From Bacteroidales bacterium (GTDB lineage Bacteria; Bacteroidota; Bacteroidia; Bacteroidales; UBA12170): 64,000 nt of DNA. Shown in pieces: positions 19,135-27,586 of this stretch (positions are counted from its first letter, which is position 1; each line of letters starts with the position of its first letter). The notes under the pieces are model-generated. The model saw only the letters and a list, made by a program, of their open reading frames with translations. It was not told the origin of the DNA and searched no databases. Location: contig JADGDY010000002.1 in NCBI GenBank assembly GCA_016744655.1, positions 52,939-116,938 on the forward strand, in the 5' to 3' direction. The position numbers and the translations under genes were made by a program.

Positions 19135-19245
19135 TTATTCAATCACAAACTCAAATTGTTTAAATTCTCCATTGATTTCGATGCTCAGAATATAGAGTCC
19201 CCCACTTAAATCTGAAACATCTAACACACTTACAATGTGATTCTT
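19135..19245 (-). pseudogene. Relict C-terminus of a T9SS sorting domain
   Basis: Downstream of the LRR gene stop, the minus strand encodes a 36-residue tail with no start codon: NHIVSVLDVSDLSGG followed by LYILSIEINGEFKQFEFVIE and a stop. This is the classic last third of a type A sorting domain (D-L/V-S-x-L-x-x-G-x-Y-x-L-x-I, then the final strand). A TAG lies in frame just upstream. It is followed by its own terminator. The rest of the gene is missing, so this is the scar of a deleted or recombined surface-protein gene, or of a swap of C-terminal domains in the LRR gene. Confidence 0.7.
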
Positions 19246-19257
19246 CTATAGCATCAA

Positions 19258-21945
19258 TTAGTTAAGGACAATCTTTTTTACTTGCACTTCGCCATTTTTA
19301 TATTTCACTTTTGCAATATACAAGCCCTTCTCTAAATTGTATAAATTCACTGTGCTTACATTCGATTGTACAGCTTGGTTAATAACAACTTGACCTGCCA
19401 TATTATGCATTTCCAATTCAGCAGAACCAGCATTATCATCTAATGTTATTTGAAGATTTCCATTAGTTGTTGGGTTTGGATACACTGTGAATTCTGAAGG
19501 CTCAACTATTTCCGTACCAGTTAAAAGATTCAACTCCATATTATAGCTTACCAATTCAAGATCGGTAACCAAAGTATTATTGATTTTTAATACATAGGTA
19601 GCCAAATCATCAGCATTTACTTCTGTTAGCATCAAGGTATTTGTAGTTTGACCTTCTAAAGAAGAACCATCTTTATACCATTGGTAGGTATTATTTTCTC
19701 CACTTACTTCTATGGTGTAATTTAAGTCACCATTGGTTTGAACGTCCACAATAGTATCAACTCCTACCATTCCCTGATCATTATATAAAAAATCATAATT
19801 AATCTGACCAATAAATGGTTCAATACTACCAAACTGAAGGTTGTTATCATCAACCCATAAGTAATCTAAAGTTTGATTTGCAAGGTTAGCTGGTAACTCT
19901 TTAATCATATTTCCAGTCATAAGGAGGGTATCACACTGAAGATTTCCGAAAGATTCAGGAAGCTCTTCAATTTGATTGTTCATTACACCAAGATAACCCA
20001 AGGCAGTAATATCTGCCAAACTTGAAGGTACAGTAGAAAGAAGATTATTATCTAAGGCTAAAACTTCCAATACATCCATATCGCCGATTGATTCTGGGAG
20101 TTCTAATATTTTGTTATTTGTGGCATATAATTCATATAAAACATCCATTTCACCAATTGAGCTTGGGAGTTTGGAGATATTATTATTACTTAAACCCAAT
20201 AGGTGTAGTGTATTTCCAAGGTCTCCAATATTCTCAGGGAGTGATTCAATTTGATTTTGGTCAGCTAAAATCACTTGTATAGTTGCTAAATCTACCATAC
20301 TTTCAGGGAAAGATGTTAATTTATTTAAGGATAATCTTAAATAAATTAAATCGGCAAGATTACCAAAGTTCTCAGGCAAACTAATAAGTTGGTTTTGTGC
20401 CAAAAGTAAACTGTCTAGCGAAGCTAAATCACCAAATGAAGCTGGAAGCTCTTGAAGTAGATTATCTTCAATGTTTAAATGTGAAAGGTTATCTAAATCC
20501 CCAAAGTTTTCTGAAAGACTTGTCAATTGGTTTTGATCAAGAGTTAAATAAAATAGACTTTCAAGCTCTCCAAAACTCGCTGGTAATTCTGTAAGGCTAT
20601 TACCCCAAATAAAACAATGCTGTAAAGAAGAAAGGTTTCCAAAAGTACTAGGAAGGCTATTTAACCCTGCATCCCCAAGGCCTAACCAGTTCAAGTTATC
20701 TAAGTTACCGAAACTTTCAGGAAGTTCGCCCAATTCAGTGTATCCTATATGTAACTCTTCTAAACTATCTAGGTTTCCAAAGCTCACTGGAAGACTTGAA
20801 AGTGGGTTCCATCCTATCCAACACCTGGTCATATTTATAAGGTTTCCAAAACTTTCTGGTAGTCCAGTTATTTCATTTTGACTCATACTTATATCTAACA
20901 TTCCATCTAAGTTTCCAAAGCTTTCTGGAAATACTCCAGTTACATTATTTCCAGATAGAGATAAGCCAACAACTCTATTATCTGCTATTTGAACTCCAGC
21001 CCATTCCCCAATTGGTCCAGTAAGCCAGTAATCTTGGGAGTTCCAATTGGTACCATTACAAGCATTATATAAATCAACTAATGCTAAAGAGTCGGCCTCA
21101 ATTACCCCTTCTTGAGAAATAGTAACTGCTACTGTATTACTTGCTGTGGATTCACCTTCGTTATAAATTGCGGTCACAAAGTATTCATATACCCCATTGC
21201 TTAGGTTCTCATCTACATAAGATGTGGTAGAGATAGGGTTTTCATTTAAAACAGCATCGTCTCTATATACATTATAACCTAGTAATTCTTCTGATGATTT
21301 CTTTGATTCTTGAACTACTAATCTAATATTCCAATTGAAATCAAAACCAACTTCTGCGCCGGTATACCACGTTCCTTGATATTCAATCAAATCTCCATTC
21401 CCATTGATTGCAGGTCCAGCATCACCTCCCATTACCATACCACCAGAAGGCATGTCAATATCTAATACGGCCCATAAATCACTACCCGAATCAATAGAAA
21501 CAGGAGTATCTAGAACAACTTCTGTCCATTCATTTATATTAAATGAGGTTATGTTCTGAGTATATACTTCTGTTCCATCTTCTCCAGTATAAATCTTTAG
21601 AACCAAAGTTGGAGAATCATTGACTACAAAAAAGCGCATTTTGTTAATGGTATAACCATCATAAGAAGTCAAATGCTCAGGATTCCATTTTGCAGCTACT
21701 TTAAAATGTTCAGCTCCCATAAAAAAGCCAAAAGCATCAGCATTATCGCCATCCCAATGTAAATTGGTTTCACCACCACCACTTGATGGTGCTTCCCAGA
21801 TTAACTGAACATCATTCTGATCTAATACAGAGTATGTCAAATTAGATGGTGGGTCAGTTGATTTGTTTGTGTTTTGAGGAAACAATGGATTTGAGAGTAT
21901 CGAAATCCAAAGTACCATTACAGTAATAAACTTTGTCATGTGCAT
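19258..21945 (-). CDS. Leucine-rich-repeat surface protein with T9SS sorting domain
   Basis: 895 residues. After the signal peptide (about 1-24) there is a fibronectin-III-like segment (PPSNLTYSVLDQNDVQLIWE), a jelly-roll-like region (about 55-205), and a second FN3-like domain (about 215-275). About 17 leucine-rich repeats of 22-23 residues follow (about 320-700), with the consensus LPESFGNLxxLxxLxLxxN. An Ig-like domain with NTYQWYKDGSSLEGQ and a T9SS domain starting FTVYPNPTTNG (about 822-895) end the protein. It should be displayed on or released from the cell surface, with the LRR face binding a protein or glycan. The repeats are near-identical in places at DNA level, so copy number may vary between strains. 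Confidence 0.93.
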   Translation of the reverse strand: MHMTKFITVMVLWISILSNPLFPQNTNKSTDPPSNLTYSVLDQNDVQLIWEAPSSGGGETNLHWDGDNADAFGFFMGAEHFKVAAKWNPEHLTSYDGYTINKMRFFVVNDSPTLVLKIYTGEDGTEVYTQNITSFNINEWTEVVLDTPVSIDSGSDLWAVLDIDMPSGGMVMGGDAGPAINGNGDLIEYQGTWYTGAEVGFDFNWNIRLVVQESKKSSEELLGYNVYRDDAVLNENPISTTSYVDENLSNGVYEYFVTAIYNEGESTASNTVAVTISQEGVIEADSLALVDLYNACNGTNWNSQDYWLTGPIGEWAGVQIADNRVVGLSLSGNNVTGVFPESFGNLDGMLDISMSQNEITGLPESFGNLINMTRCWIGWNPLSSLPVSFGNLDSLEELHIGYTELGELPESFGNLDNLNWLGLGDAGLNSLPSTFGNLSSLQHCFIWGNSLTELPASFGELESLFYLTLDQNQLTSLSENFGDLDNLSHLNIEDNLLQELPASFGDLASLDSLLLAQNQLISLPENFGNLADLIYLRLSLNKLTSFPESMVDLATIQVILADQNQIESLPENIGDLGNTLHLLGLSNNNISKLPSSIGEMDVLYELYATNNKILELPESIGDMDVLEVLALDNNLLSTVPSSLADITALGYLGVMNNQIEELPESFGNLQCDTLLMTGNMIKELPANLANQTLDYLWVDDNNLQFGSIEPFIGQINYDFLYNDQGMVGVDTIVDVQTNGDLNYTIEVSGENNTYQWYKDGSSLEGQTTNTLMLTEVNADDLATYVLKINNTLVTDLELVSYNMELNLLTGTEIVEPSEFTVYPNPTTNGNLQITLDDNAGSAELEMHNMAGQVVINQAVQSNVSTVNLYNLEKGLYIAKVKYKNGEVQVKKIVLN

Positions 21946-22172
21946 GTTGTTTTATTTTGTGATTATGTATTTTTCTACTGCAAATAACGCTAAGATGAAT
22001 CCATAATAAGTCTTAGCAGTCCACATGGTACTCATAACACAAAATCGTATCTCGCTGTATTTCTGTTATATAAAGGTACCAATAAAATTTAACACTTTAA
22101 AACCACAGCAATATTCATCAAACAACCATTTTTATTTTCTTAAAAACCATTATCCTATTCTTGGAACTTCAA

Positions 22173-22201
22173 TTTGTTAAAAGCATTATTTTATATCTTT
22201 G
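22173..22201 (+). promoter_or_regulatory. Promoter of the AraC-type regulator gene
   Basis: TTTG (22173-22176), a 17-base spacer and TATCTTTG (22194-22201), a perfect TAnnTTTG. The start codon is 30 bases further, giving a short leader. Confidence 0.6.
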
Positions 22202-22231
22202 ACCATATATAATAAATCAATGGAATTATAG

Positions 22232-23398
22232 ATGAGTCAATTCTTTCAGGTTCTTTTTTATTTAGGTGCTTTACAAGGTTTACTGCTTTCGGGCTTTCTT
22301 TTTACGGTAAAAACAAATACCATATCGAATAGACTTTTGGGCACTTTAACCTTTTTTTGGGCCATTGTTTTATTACAATTTCCTCTACAAGGCGAAGGAT
22401 TGTATACTCGTTTTCCTCATTTACTAAAAACCATTTCGAACCTATTATTTGCTTTTTTTCCGCTCTTGTTTTTACATGTAAAATACCTGCTTTCTGATTA
22501 CAAGAAGTTCGACTATAGAGACCTCCTCCATTTTACTCCTATCCTGATTAATATTATCCTACATGCCGATTTTTTATTGATGTCTGGAGCTGAGAAAATA
22601 GAAATCATCAGAAACAAAAACCTTTATTATCAAACCATAGGTATTATTGGAGATGAAATAATAGCAGTTCAAGGAATTGTATATTCCACTTTAGTTTTGA
22701 AACGATTGGACCGTTATTCAAGAGAAATACAAAACTATCAATCCACTGTAAACAAGACTATTTTAAAGGTTCTACTCATCGGAACATCCTTAACACTATT
22801 TGCTTGGCTGATTGGAACAGTTGGGGTGAATCTTGATTACTTCAATATCAAGATACAAGTTGACTTGTTTATGTACGTTTACCTAATCTTGGTTATAGTT
22901 ATATATTTCATTAGCTATATGTCGCTCAAAACACCCGAGATGTTTAAATTAGAGGAGGAAAATGAGAAATCTGTTGACATAGAAGTGGAAGCTCCAGTTA
23001 TTGATGAATATGCCAAGAAGTCATTGGAGGAATTTGAGCAAATGCAAGCCGAAACCCAAGCCCAGCTGCAAGCATTACAAAGTTTTATGGAAACCGAGAA
23101 ACCCTATATCAACTCCGATTTAAGCTTGCAAGGTTTGGCCGACGAGTTAAAGTTGAGCAGACATCAGCTATCGAGCTTAATCAATCAGCAGCATCACAAA
23201 AACTTTTATGAGTTTGTGAATTCCTACAGAGTTGAAGAAGTGAAAATACTAATGCAAAAACCAGAAAATCAACATATAAAACTCATAAGCTTAGCCTATG
23301 ATGCCGGTTTTAATTCCAAATCGAGTTTTAATCGTATATTTAAGCAAATGACAGAAATGACTCCATCGCAGTATTTTGCATCATTGAAAGACAAGTAA
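22232..23398 (+). CDS. AraC-family regulator with N-terminal multi-pass membrane domain
   Basis: 388 residues. About seven hydrophobic helices fill residues 5-235, giving an integral membrane sensor. A charged, Glu/Gln-rich linker (about 240-285) leads to an AraC-type double helix-turn-helix (about 290-385) with LSLQGLADELKLSRHQLSSLI and the signature LAYDAGFNSKSSFNRIFKQMTEMTPSQY. Membrane AraC proteins of this form are frequent in Bacteroidota; they probably read a membrane or periplasmic signal and bind DNA at the membrane. No direct partner gene is adjacent: the next gene, trpS, is convergent. Confidence 0.92.
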   Translation: MSQFFQVLFYLGALQGLLLSGFLFTVKTNTISNRLLGTLTFFWAIVLLQFPLQGEGLYTRFPHLLKTISNLLFAFFPLLFLHVKYLLSDYKKFDYRDLLHFTPILINIILHADFLLMSGAEKIEIIRNKNLYYQTIGIIGDEIIAVQGIVYSTLVLKRLDRYSREIQNYQSTVNKTILKVLLIGTSLTLFAWLIGTVGVNLDYFNIKIQVDLFMYVYLILVIVIYFISYMSLKTPEMFKLEEENEKSVDIEVEAPVIDEYAKKSLEEFEQMQAETQAQLQALQSFMETEKPYINSDLSLQGLADELKLSRHQLSSLINQQHHKNFYEFVNSYRVEEVKILMQKPENQHIKLISLAYDAGFNSKSSFNRIFKQMTEMTPSQYFASLKDK

Positions 23399-23418
23399 TA
23401 TGCTTTTTGAATAAGCAC

Positions 23419-23449
23419 AAAAAAACAGGTCTTGAAAAATCAAAACCTG
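23419..23449 (-). terminator. Terminator of trpS
   Basis: CAGGT (23426-23430) pairs with ACCTG (23445-23449), extended inward through TTG/CAA pairs. On the minus strand it is followed by seven T residues (23419-23425). On the plus strand CTTTTG follows, so it may also stop the AraC gene. Confidence 0.75.
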
Positions 23450-23472
23450 CTTTTGTATATCTGAAACTAGGA

Positions 23473-24444
23473 TTATTTAAGTCCAAGTTTTGCTCTAACT
23501 CTTTTCATTACTGCCGAACTTACCACTCTTGCTTTAGCTGCTCCTTCTAATAGAATAGCATCTAATTCTTCTAGATTATTCATATAATACTCAAACTTCT
23601 CACGTGGCTCAGCATACTTTTCTAAAACTAAATTTAGAAGCTCGGTTTTTGCATGACCATAACCAAAGTTCCCAGCCAAATACTTCTCTCTCAAAGCTGC
23701 AGTTTGCTCTTCGGTTCCAATTATAGTATATAATGCAAATACATTACAAGTTTCTGGATCTTTAGGCTCCTCTAATGGTGTACTATCGGTTTTAATACCC
23801 ATTATCTGTTTCTTGAGCTGCTTTTTAGGTAAGAAGATATTTACCAAATTATCTCTAGACTTACTCATCTTATTCCCATCAACACCAGGCACATATTTGG
23901 TTTCCTCATTGGTTTTGGAATCAGGAATGATAAAAGTTTCACCCATCTGATTGTTAAAACGAGAAGCCACATCGCGAGTCATTTCTAAATGCTGCAATTG
24001 ATCTTTTCCCACTGGAACATAATTGGCATCATAAAGTAAAATATCAGCGGCCATTAGCATTGGATATGAAAACAATCCAGCATTTACATCTGATAATCTA
24101 TCAGCTTTATCTTTAAAAGAATGGGCTAATGTAAGTCTTTGATAAGGAAAATAACAGCTTAAATACCAGGATAATTCAGTAGTTTCTGGAACATCACTCT
24201 GACGATAAAAAACAGTTTTTTTAGTATCTAATCCCATGGCCAGCCATGCAGCTGCAACACCATTGGTGTTTTGTTTTAATACTTCGCTATCTTTTATCTG
24301 AGTCAGGGAGTGTAAATCAGCAATAAAGAGAAACGATTCATTATCTCCATCATTGGCCATAGCAATTGCAGGCTCAATGGCTCCTAGTAAATTTCCAAGG
24401 TGAGGGACTCCAGTACTCTGAACTCCTGTTAGTATTCTTGCCAT
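23473..24444 (-). CDS. trpS: Tryptophanyl-tRNA synthetase
   Basis: 323 residues, the normal length of bacterial TrpRS (about 325-335). The class I signature appears as TGVPHLGNLLGA in place of HIGH, and KMSKS is exact in GNKMSKSRDN. QSTG near the N-terminus, DLHSLT and the DQLQHLEMTRDVA segment are typical of the family. It charges tRNA-Trp with tryptophan in the cytoplasm. It is a housekeeping gene standing alone, ending convergently against the AraC gene. No trp-operon features or leader peptide were seen upstream. Confidence 0.97.
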   Translation of the reverse strand: MARILTGVQSTGVPHLGNLLGAIEPAIAMANDGDNESFLFIADLHSLTQIKDSEVLKQNTNGVAAAWLAMGLDTKKTVFYRQSDVPETTELSWYLSCYFPYQRLTLAHSFKDKADRLSDVNAGLFSYPMLMAADILLYDANYVPVGKDQLQHLEMTRDVASRFNNQMGETFIIPDSKTNEETKYVPGVDGNKMSKSRDNLVNIFLPKKQLKKQIMGIKTDSTPLEEPKDPETCNVFALYTIIGTEEQTAALREKYLAGNFGYGHAKTELLNLVLEKYAEPREKFEYYMNNLEELDAILLEGAAKARVVSSAVMKRVRAKLGLK

Positions 24445-24551
24445 ATTGAATTATCTATAATTTCTCGCAAAAGTAAACATATTTGAGAAAAAACCTCTCT
24501 TAGCAATACATATACAGCTTAAAATATTCACTGAATGTAATCAGGAACCAG

Positions 24552-24571
24552 AATACCTAAATATAGGTATT
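24552..24571. promoter_or_regulatory. 20-bp perfect palindrome upstream of the porin gene
   Basis: AATACCTA and TAGGTATT face each other across AATA. The right arm overlaps a TTG (24570-24573) that sits about 21 bases ahead of CATATTTG, a near-match to the -7 element. This placement is expected of a repressor or redox-regulator operator controlling the porin and FMN-protein genes. Confidence 0.5.
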
Positions 24572-24635
24572 GCCAATCTGATGCTTCTATATGCATATTT
24601 GCAGCACTAAATATTACAAATCAAAAATTATTGAA

Positions 24636-25808
24636 ATGAGGAGAGTTTTAACTGTTTTATTTTTATTAGCAACTGTGGGATTATGGGCACAAGAGGATGT
24701 TTCGGAGATGAATTCTGCAGACAGATTAATGAATACTAGAGACCAAAAGCTTATTATTGGAGGATATGGACAAATAGATTATAATCAACCCATCATAAAA
24801 GGTCAAAGCAGCAATGGGAATTTAGATGTGCATCGATTGGTGTTATTATTTGGATATAATTTTACTGATAAATTACAGCTTTTTACTGAAATTGAATTAG
24901 AACATGTAAAAGAGGTTTATGTGGAACAGGCTTTTATGAATTATAAATTCAACAAATACATTCAAGTTAAAGGTGGTTTGATGCTTATTCCTATGGGAAT
25001 TGTAAATGAGCTTCATGAACCAACGGTTTATTTTGGAGTGGAACGTCCTTTATTAGATAAAAAAATAGTTCCTACAACTTGGAGAGAAATTGGATTAGGT
25101 ATTCATGGTAATATCCAAGAAATTTCTTTGAAGTATCAATTATATATGGTGAATGGATTTCTAGGATATAATGACCAAGCCAAATTTAGAGGCTCAGATG
25201 GTTTTAGAAAAGGACGCCAAAAGGGAGCTGAATCTATTAGTAGTAGTCCTAATTTATCAGCAAAAATCGACTACTATGGAATCCCACGTTTAAAAGTTGG
25301 ATTAGCTACATATATTGGGAAATCACAATCAAATTTATTCGATGGATTACCTGATAACGACCCTCAATTGCTACAACAAGCAGATAGCTCAATCCTTGAT
25401 ATTGCAATGTTTGGAGTAGATGCTACTTATAGAATTGAAGGAATACAAGTTAGAGGTCAATTGATTTTTGTTAACAATGGCAATGTAGCTCAATACAATG
25501 ATTTTGGAGGTGCTGATTTAGGTAAGCAAATGTTTGGATACTATGCAGAAGCAGGGTATAATGTTTTCAAAACTACAAAGTTTAAATCTGAATTAATTCC
25601 TTTCGTCAGATATGAATTTATTAATACTCACCATGAAACAGTTGGTTTTGAGCCAAATAAAAAGTTCGAAACCCAATTAATCACTAGTGGTTTAAACTGG
25701 AAAATTAATTCAGGAGTAGTATTAAAGGTAGACTATCAATGGATTAAAACCGCAGCACAGTCAGAGTATGACCATGCTTTCAACGCAGGTATTGGATTTG
25801 TATTTTAA
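24636..25808 (+). CDS. Outer-membrane porin (OprO/P-like beta-barrel)
   Basis: 390 residues from the ATG at 24636, which gives a clean signal peptide (MRRVLTVLFLLATVGLWAQ); an upstream in-frame ATG at 24591 would add 15 residues that do not fit. The mature protein is a long series of amphipathic strands with DVHRLVLLFGYNF, KLQLFTEIELEHVKEVYVEQAF and a C-terminal HAFNAGIGFVF ending in Phe. It resembles the phosphate-selective porin O/P family. Ten bases separate it from the FMN-binding protein gene, so the two are an operon; the porin may supply the substrate or electron acceptor of that protein. A palindrome lies in its promoter. Confidence 0.82.
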   Translation: MRRVLTVLFLLATVGLWAQEDVSEMNSADRLMNTRDQKLIIGGYGQIDYNQPIIKGQSSNGNLDVHRLVLLFGYNFTDKLQLFTEIELEHVKEVYVEQAFMNYKFNKYIQVKGGLMLIPMGIVNELHEPTVYFGVERPLLDKKIVPTTWREIGLGIHGNIQEISLKYQLYMVNGFLGYNDQAKFRGSDGFRKGRQKGAESISSSPNLSAKIDYYGIPRLKVGLATYIGKSQSNLFDGLPDNDPQLLQQADSSILDIAMFGVDATYRIEGIQVRGQLIFVNNGNVAQYNDFGGADLGKQMFGYYAEAGYNVFKTTKFKSELIPFVRYEFINTHHETVGFEPNKKFETQLITSGLNWKINSGVVLKVDYQWIKTAAQSEYDHAFNAGIGFVF

Positions 25809-25817
25809 ATAAAACAT

Positions 25818-26387
25818 ATGATTTATAAGGTTTTCATATTTATTCTTTTGCTCACTCCAATGTCGGAATTGTTTCGATCGGGAGTGGGCTTTAGACATGG
25901 GATAGAAAAACGCATCAATAAAAATTTGAGTAAACACTTCAATAAGGAAGAATTTCATAAAATCTCAATTCAGGTTCATGATAGTATTTTAAATCATACG
26001 AATAGTTACTTTTACTTTGTAGAAAATAATGAAAAAACCAGCGGAATATATATGGTTATTACTATTGCTAATGGCTGTAAAGTTGGTGGATGTGATGTAG
26101 ATCACAAAGTAGACGAGGAATTTGAACAATTTTGGGTGTATAGTTTGTATAATGCTAAAGCAGAATTATTAGAGCTGAAAATATTGGATTATCAATCAGA
26201 ACATGGTTATGAGATTACAAGCAAATGGTGGCTTAAACAGTTTGTAAAACATCAGAATGAAACTTATGTTTATTCCAAAAATATAGATGGAATATCGGGA
26301 GCTACTATTTCAATAAAATCTATGGTGAGGGAAATGAATTATTTGGAAAAGATTATGCCAGTAGTTATTAATTCTAATAGCCATTAA
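25818..26387 (+). CDS. Exported FMN-binding-domain protein (likely covalently flavinylated)
   Basis: 189 residues. A short hydrophobic N-terminus suggests export. The C-terminal half is an FMN_bind domain like those in RnfG/NqrC, with the flavin attachment motif DGISGATIS; Thr163 is the predicted site where ApbE joins FMN by a phosphoester bond. Cys87 and Cys92 (CKVGGC) could form a disulfide or bind a metal. The protein should carry electrons outside the cytoplasm. It is the second gene of a porin operon and ends two bases from the convergent rex gene, so the locus concerns redox balance. No Rnf or Nqr subunits are nearby, and the electron donor is unknown. Confidence 0.8.
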   Translation: MIYKVFIFILLLTPMSELFRSGVGFRHGIEKRINKNLSKHFNKEEFHKISIQVHDSILNHTNSYFYFVENNEKTSGIYMVITIANGCKVGGCDVDHKVDEEFEQFWVYSLYNAKAELLELKILDYQSEHGYEITSKWWLKQFVKHQNETYVYSKNIDGISGATISIKSMVREMNYLEKIMPVVINSNSH

Positions 26388-26389
26388 AT

Positions 26390-27025
26390 TTATTTCTCAT
26401 TCATTATTTTTGCAAAATAAGCAACTTTTTCCAAAGATGTAATCATATCATATTCCTCTAAATATACATTGTCAGGAACATTCATAGGGCGAGGAGTGTA
26501 GTTCAGTATTCCTAGAACACCAGCTTCAACCAACGCTTTTGATGTTTCTTCTGCTACTTCAACTGGAACGGAAACAATACCTATGGAAATATTTTTTTCT
26601 TTAATAACAGTTTGTAAATCATCAATATGATAAATAGGAATACCATCAAACTCACTACCAACTTTTTCTTCACTAGTATCAAAGGCAGCTGCTATACTCA
26701 ACTTGTCTCTTCTATCATGAAAATATTTCATAATTGCATGGCCTAAGTTACCTGCTCCAACAATTGCTACATTCTGACCTTCTTGTTTATCTAGAATTTC
26801 GCCGATTAATGTGACCAATTCCTCAACATTATATCCTTTTCTAAGTGTACCAGTATATCCAATCAACATAATATCACGACGAACTTGTACTGGTGTGATA
26901 TGGTGTATATTAGCAATTTCGTGTGAAAAAATATGAGTTTTTCCTTTTCCTTTACAAATTAATAGGTTTCTTCGGTATTGACTTAATCTCTCTACGGTCT
27001 TATCTGGTAATGTATTCATATTCAT
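26390..27025 (-). CDS. rex: Redox-sensing transcriptional repressor Rex
   Basis: 211 residues, the usual Rex length. An N-terminal winged helix (about 1-80; TPVQVRRDIMLIGYTG, LRKGYNV) precedes a Rossmann NAD(H)-binding domain with VAIVGAGNLGHAIMKYF and a C-terminal swapped helix (EEYDMITSLEKVAYFAK). Rex senses the NADH/NAD ratio and releases DNA when NADH is high, de-repressing fermentation and hydrogenase genes. It is divergent from the hydrogenase-like sensor operon, and a Rex-like operator lies between them. It ends convergently with the FMN-protein gene. Confidence 0.95.
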   Translation of the reverse strand: MNMNTLPDKTVERLSQYRRNLLICKGKGKTHIFSHEIANIHHITPVQVRRDIMLIGYTGTLRKGYNVEELVTLIGEILDKQEGQNVAIVGAGNLGHAIMKYFHDRRDKLSIAAAFDTSEEKVGSEFDGIPIYHIDDLQTVIKEKNISIGIVSVPVEVAEETSKALVEAGVLGILNYTPRPMNVPDNVYLEEYDMITSLEKVAYFAKIMNEK

Positions 27026-27099
27026 TGGGTTTCAAGGTGGCTATTGAGATGATGCCCTTTCGCTAAGCCTGTTATTTCGCAAACAAAGTTAATCAATTT

Positions 27100-27115
27100 T
27101 GTTATTTATTGAACA
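27100..27115. promoter_or_regulatory. Candidate Rex operator
   Basis: TGTTAT-TTAT-TGAACA matches TGTTAA-N4-TTAACA, the core of known Rex sites, in five of six positions in each half. It lies 75 bases upstream of the rex start and 218 upstream of the 2Fe-2S gene, in the divergent gap. Autoregulation and control of the sensor operon are both plausible. Confidence 0.45.
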
Positions 27116-27220
27116 CTATTCACAATTTTTCATTCTTGGCACTTTATCAAGAACATTTCTAATTTATAGATATATAAGCCAAGTAGCGATGTGGCTTGGT
27201 CAAGTTGATTAAAAATAGTT

Positions 27221-27228
27221 TATTTTTG
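27221..27228 (+). promoter_or_regulatory. -7 element of the hydrogenase-like sensor operon
   Basis: TATTTTTG is a perfect TAnnTTTG, with a TTG about 22 bases upstream. It predicts a leader of about 85 bases before the ATG at 27318. Confidence 0.5.
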
Positions 27229-27317
27229 TTACAGTGTGTAATAGCTATTCGGTACCCATATAATTAAATGGAAAAACAAGAAAAGAAGCTATTTTTATAA
27301 AAATCTAAATCGAAACA

Positions 27318-27575
27318 ATGAAAAAACATGAGATTAGTATTTGCATGGGAAGTTCGTGTTTTGCAAGAGGTAATAAAGCCACTTTGCAAAAGATTAAAGA
27401 GTATTTGGTGAAGAATGATATCGAAGACAAGGTATTGTTTCGAGGCAATAGATGTTTCGACAAATGCGGCAAAGGCCCTAATCTTATGATCGATGACAAG
27501 ATGTTTCATCAGGTAACTGCTGATAATGTTGAAACATATTTGGATCAGTTTTTCAGCATATTTCGAATCTATTAA
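27318..27575 (+). CDS. Thioredoxin-like [2Fe-2S] ferredoxin (NuoE C-domain type)
   Basis: 85 residues consisting only of the thioredoxin-like [2Fe-2S] domain found at the C-terminus of NuoE/HydC subunits. The four ligands are Cys9, Cys14 (C-x4-C) and Cys46, Cys50 (C-x3-C). It probably passes electrons to or from the hydrogenase-like protein encoded 11 bases downstream. Small proteins of this kind precede sensory [FeFe]-hydrogenase genes in other anaerobes. No NuoF or HydB partner is present here. Confidence 0.88.
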   Translation: MKKHEISICMGSSCFARGNKATLQKIKEYLVKNDIEDKVLFRGNRCFDKCGKGPNLMIDDKMFHQVTADNVETYLDQFFSIFRIY

Positions 27576-27586
27576 AACCATAAACT

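Noticed and set aside
19800..21060. CRISPR-like array from regular DNA repeats
   Set aside because: The repeats are in-frame leucine-rich-repeat codons without unique spacers.
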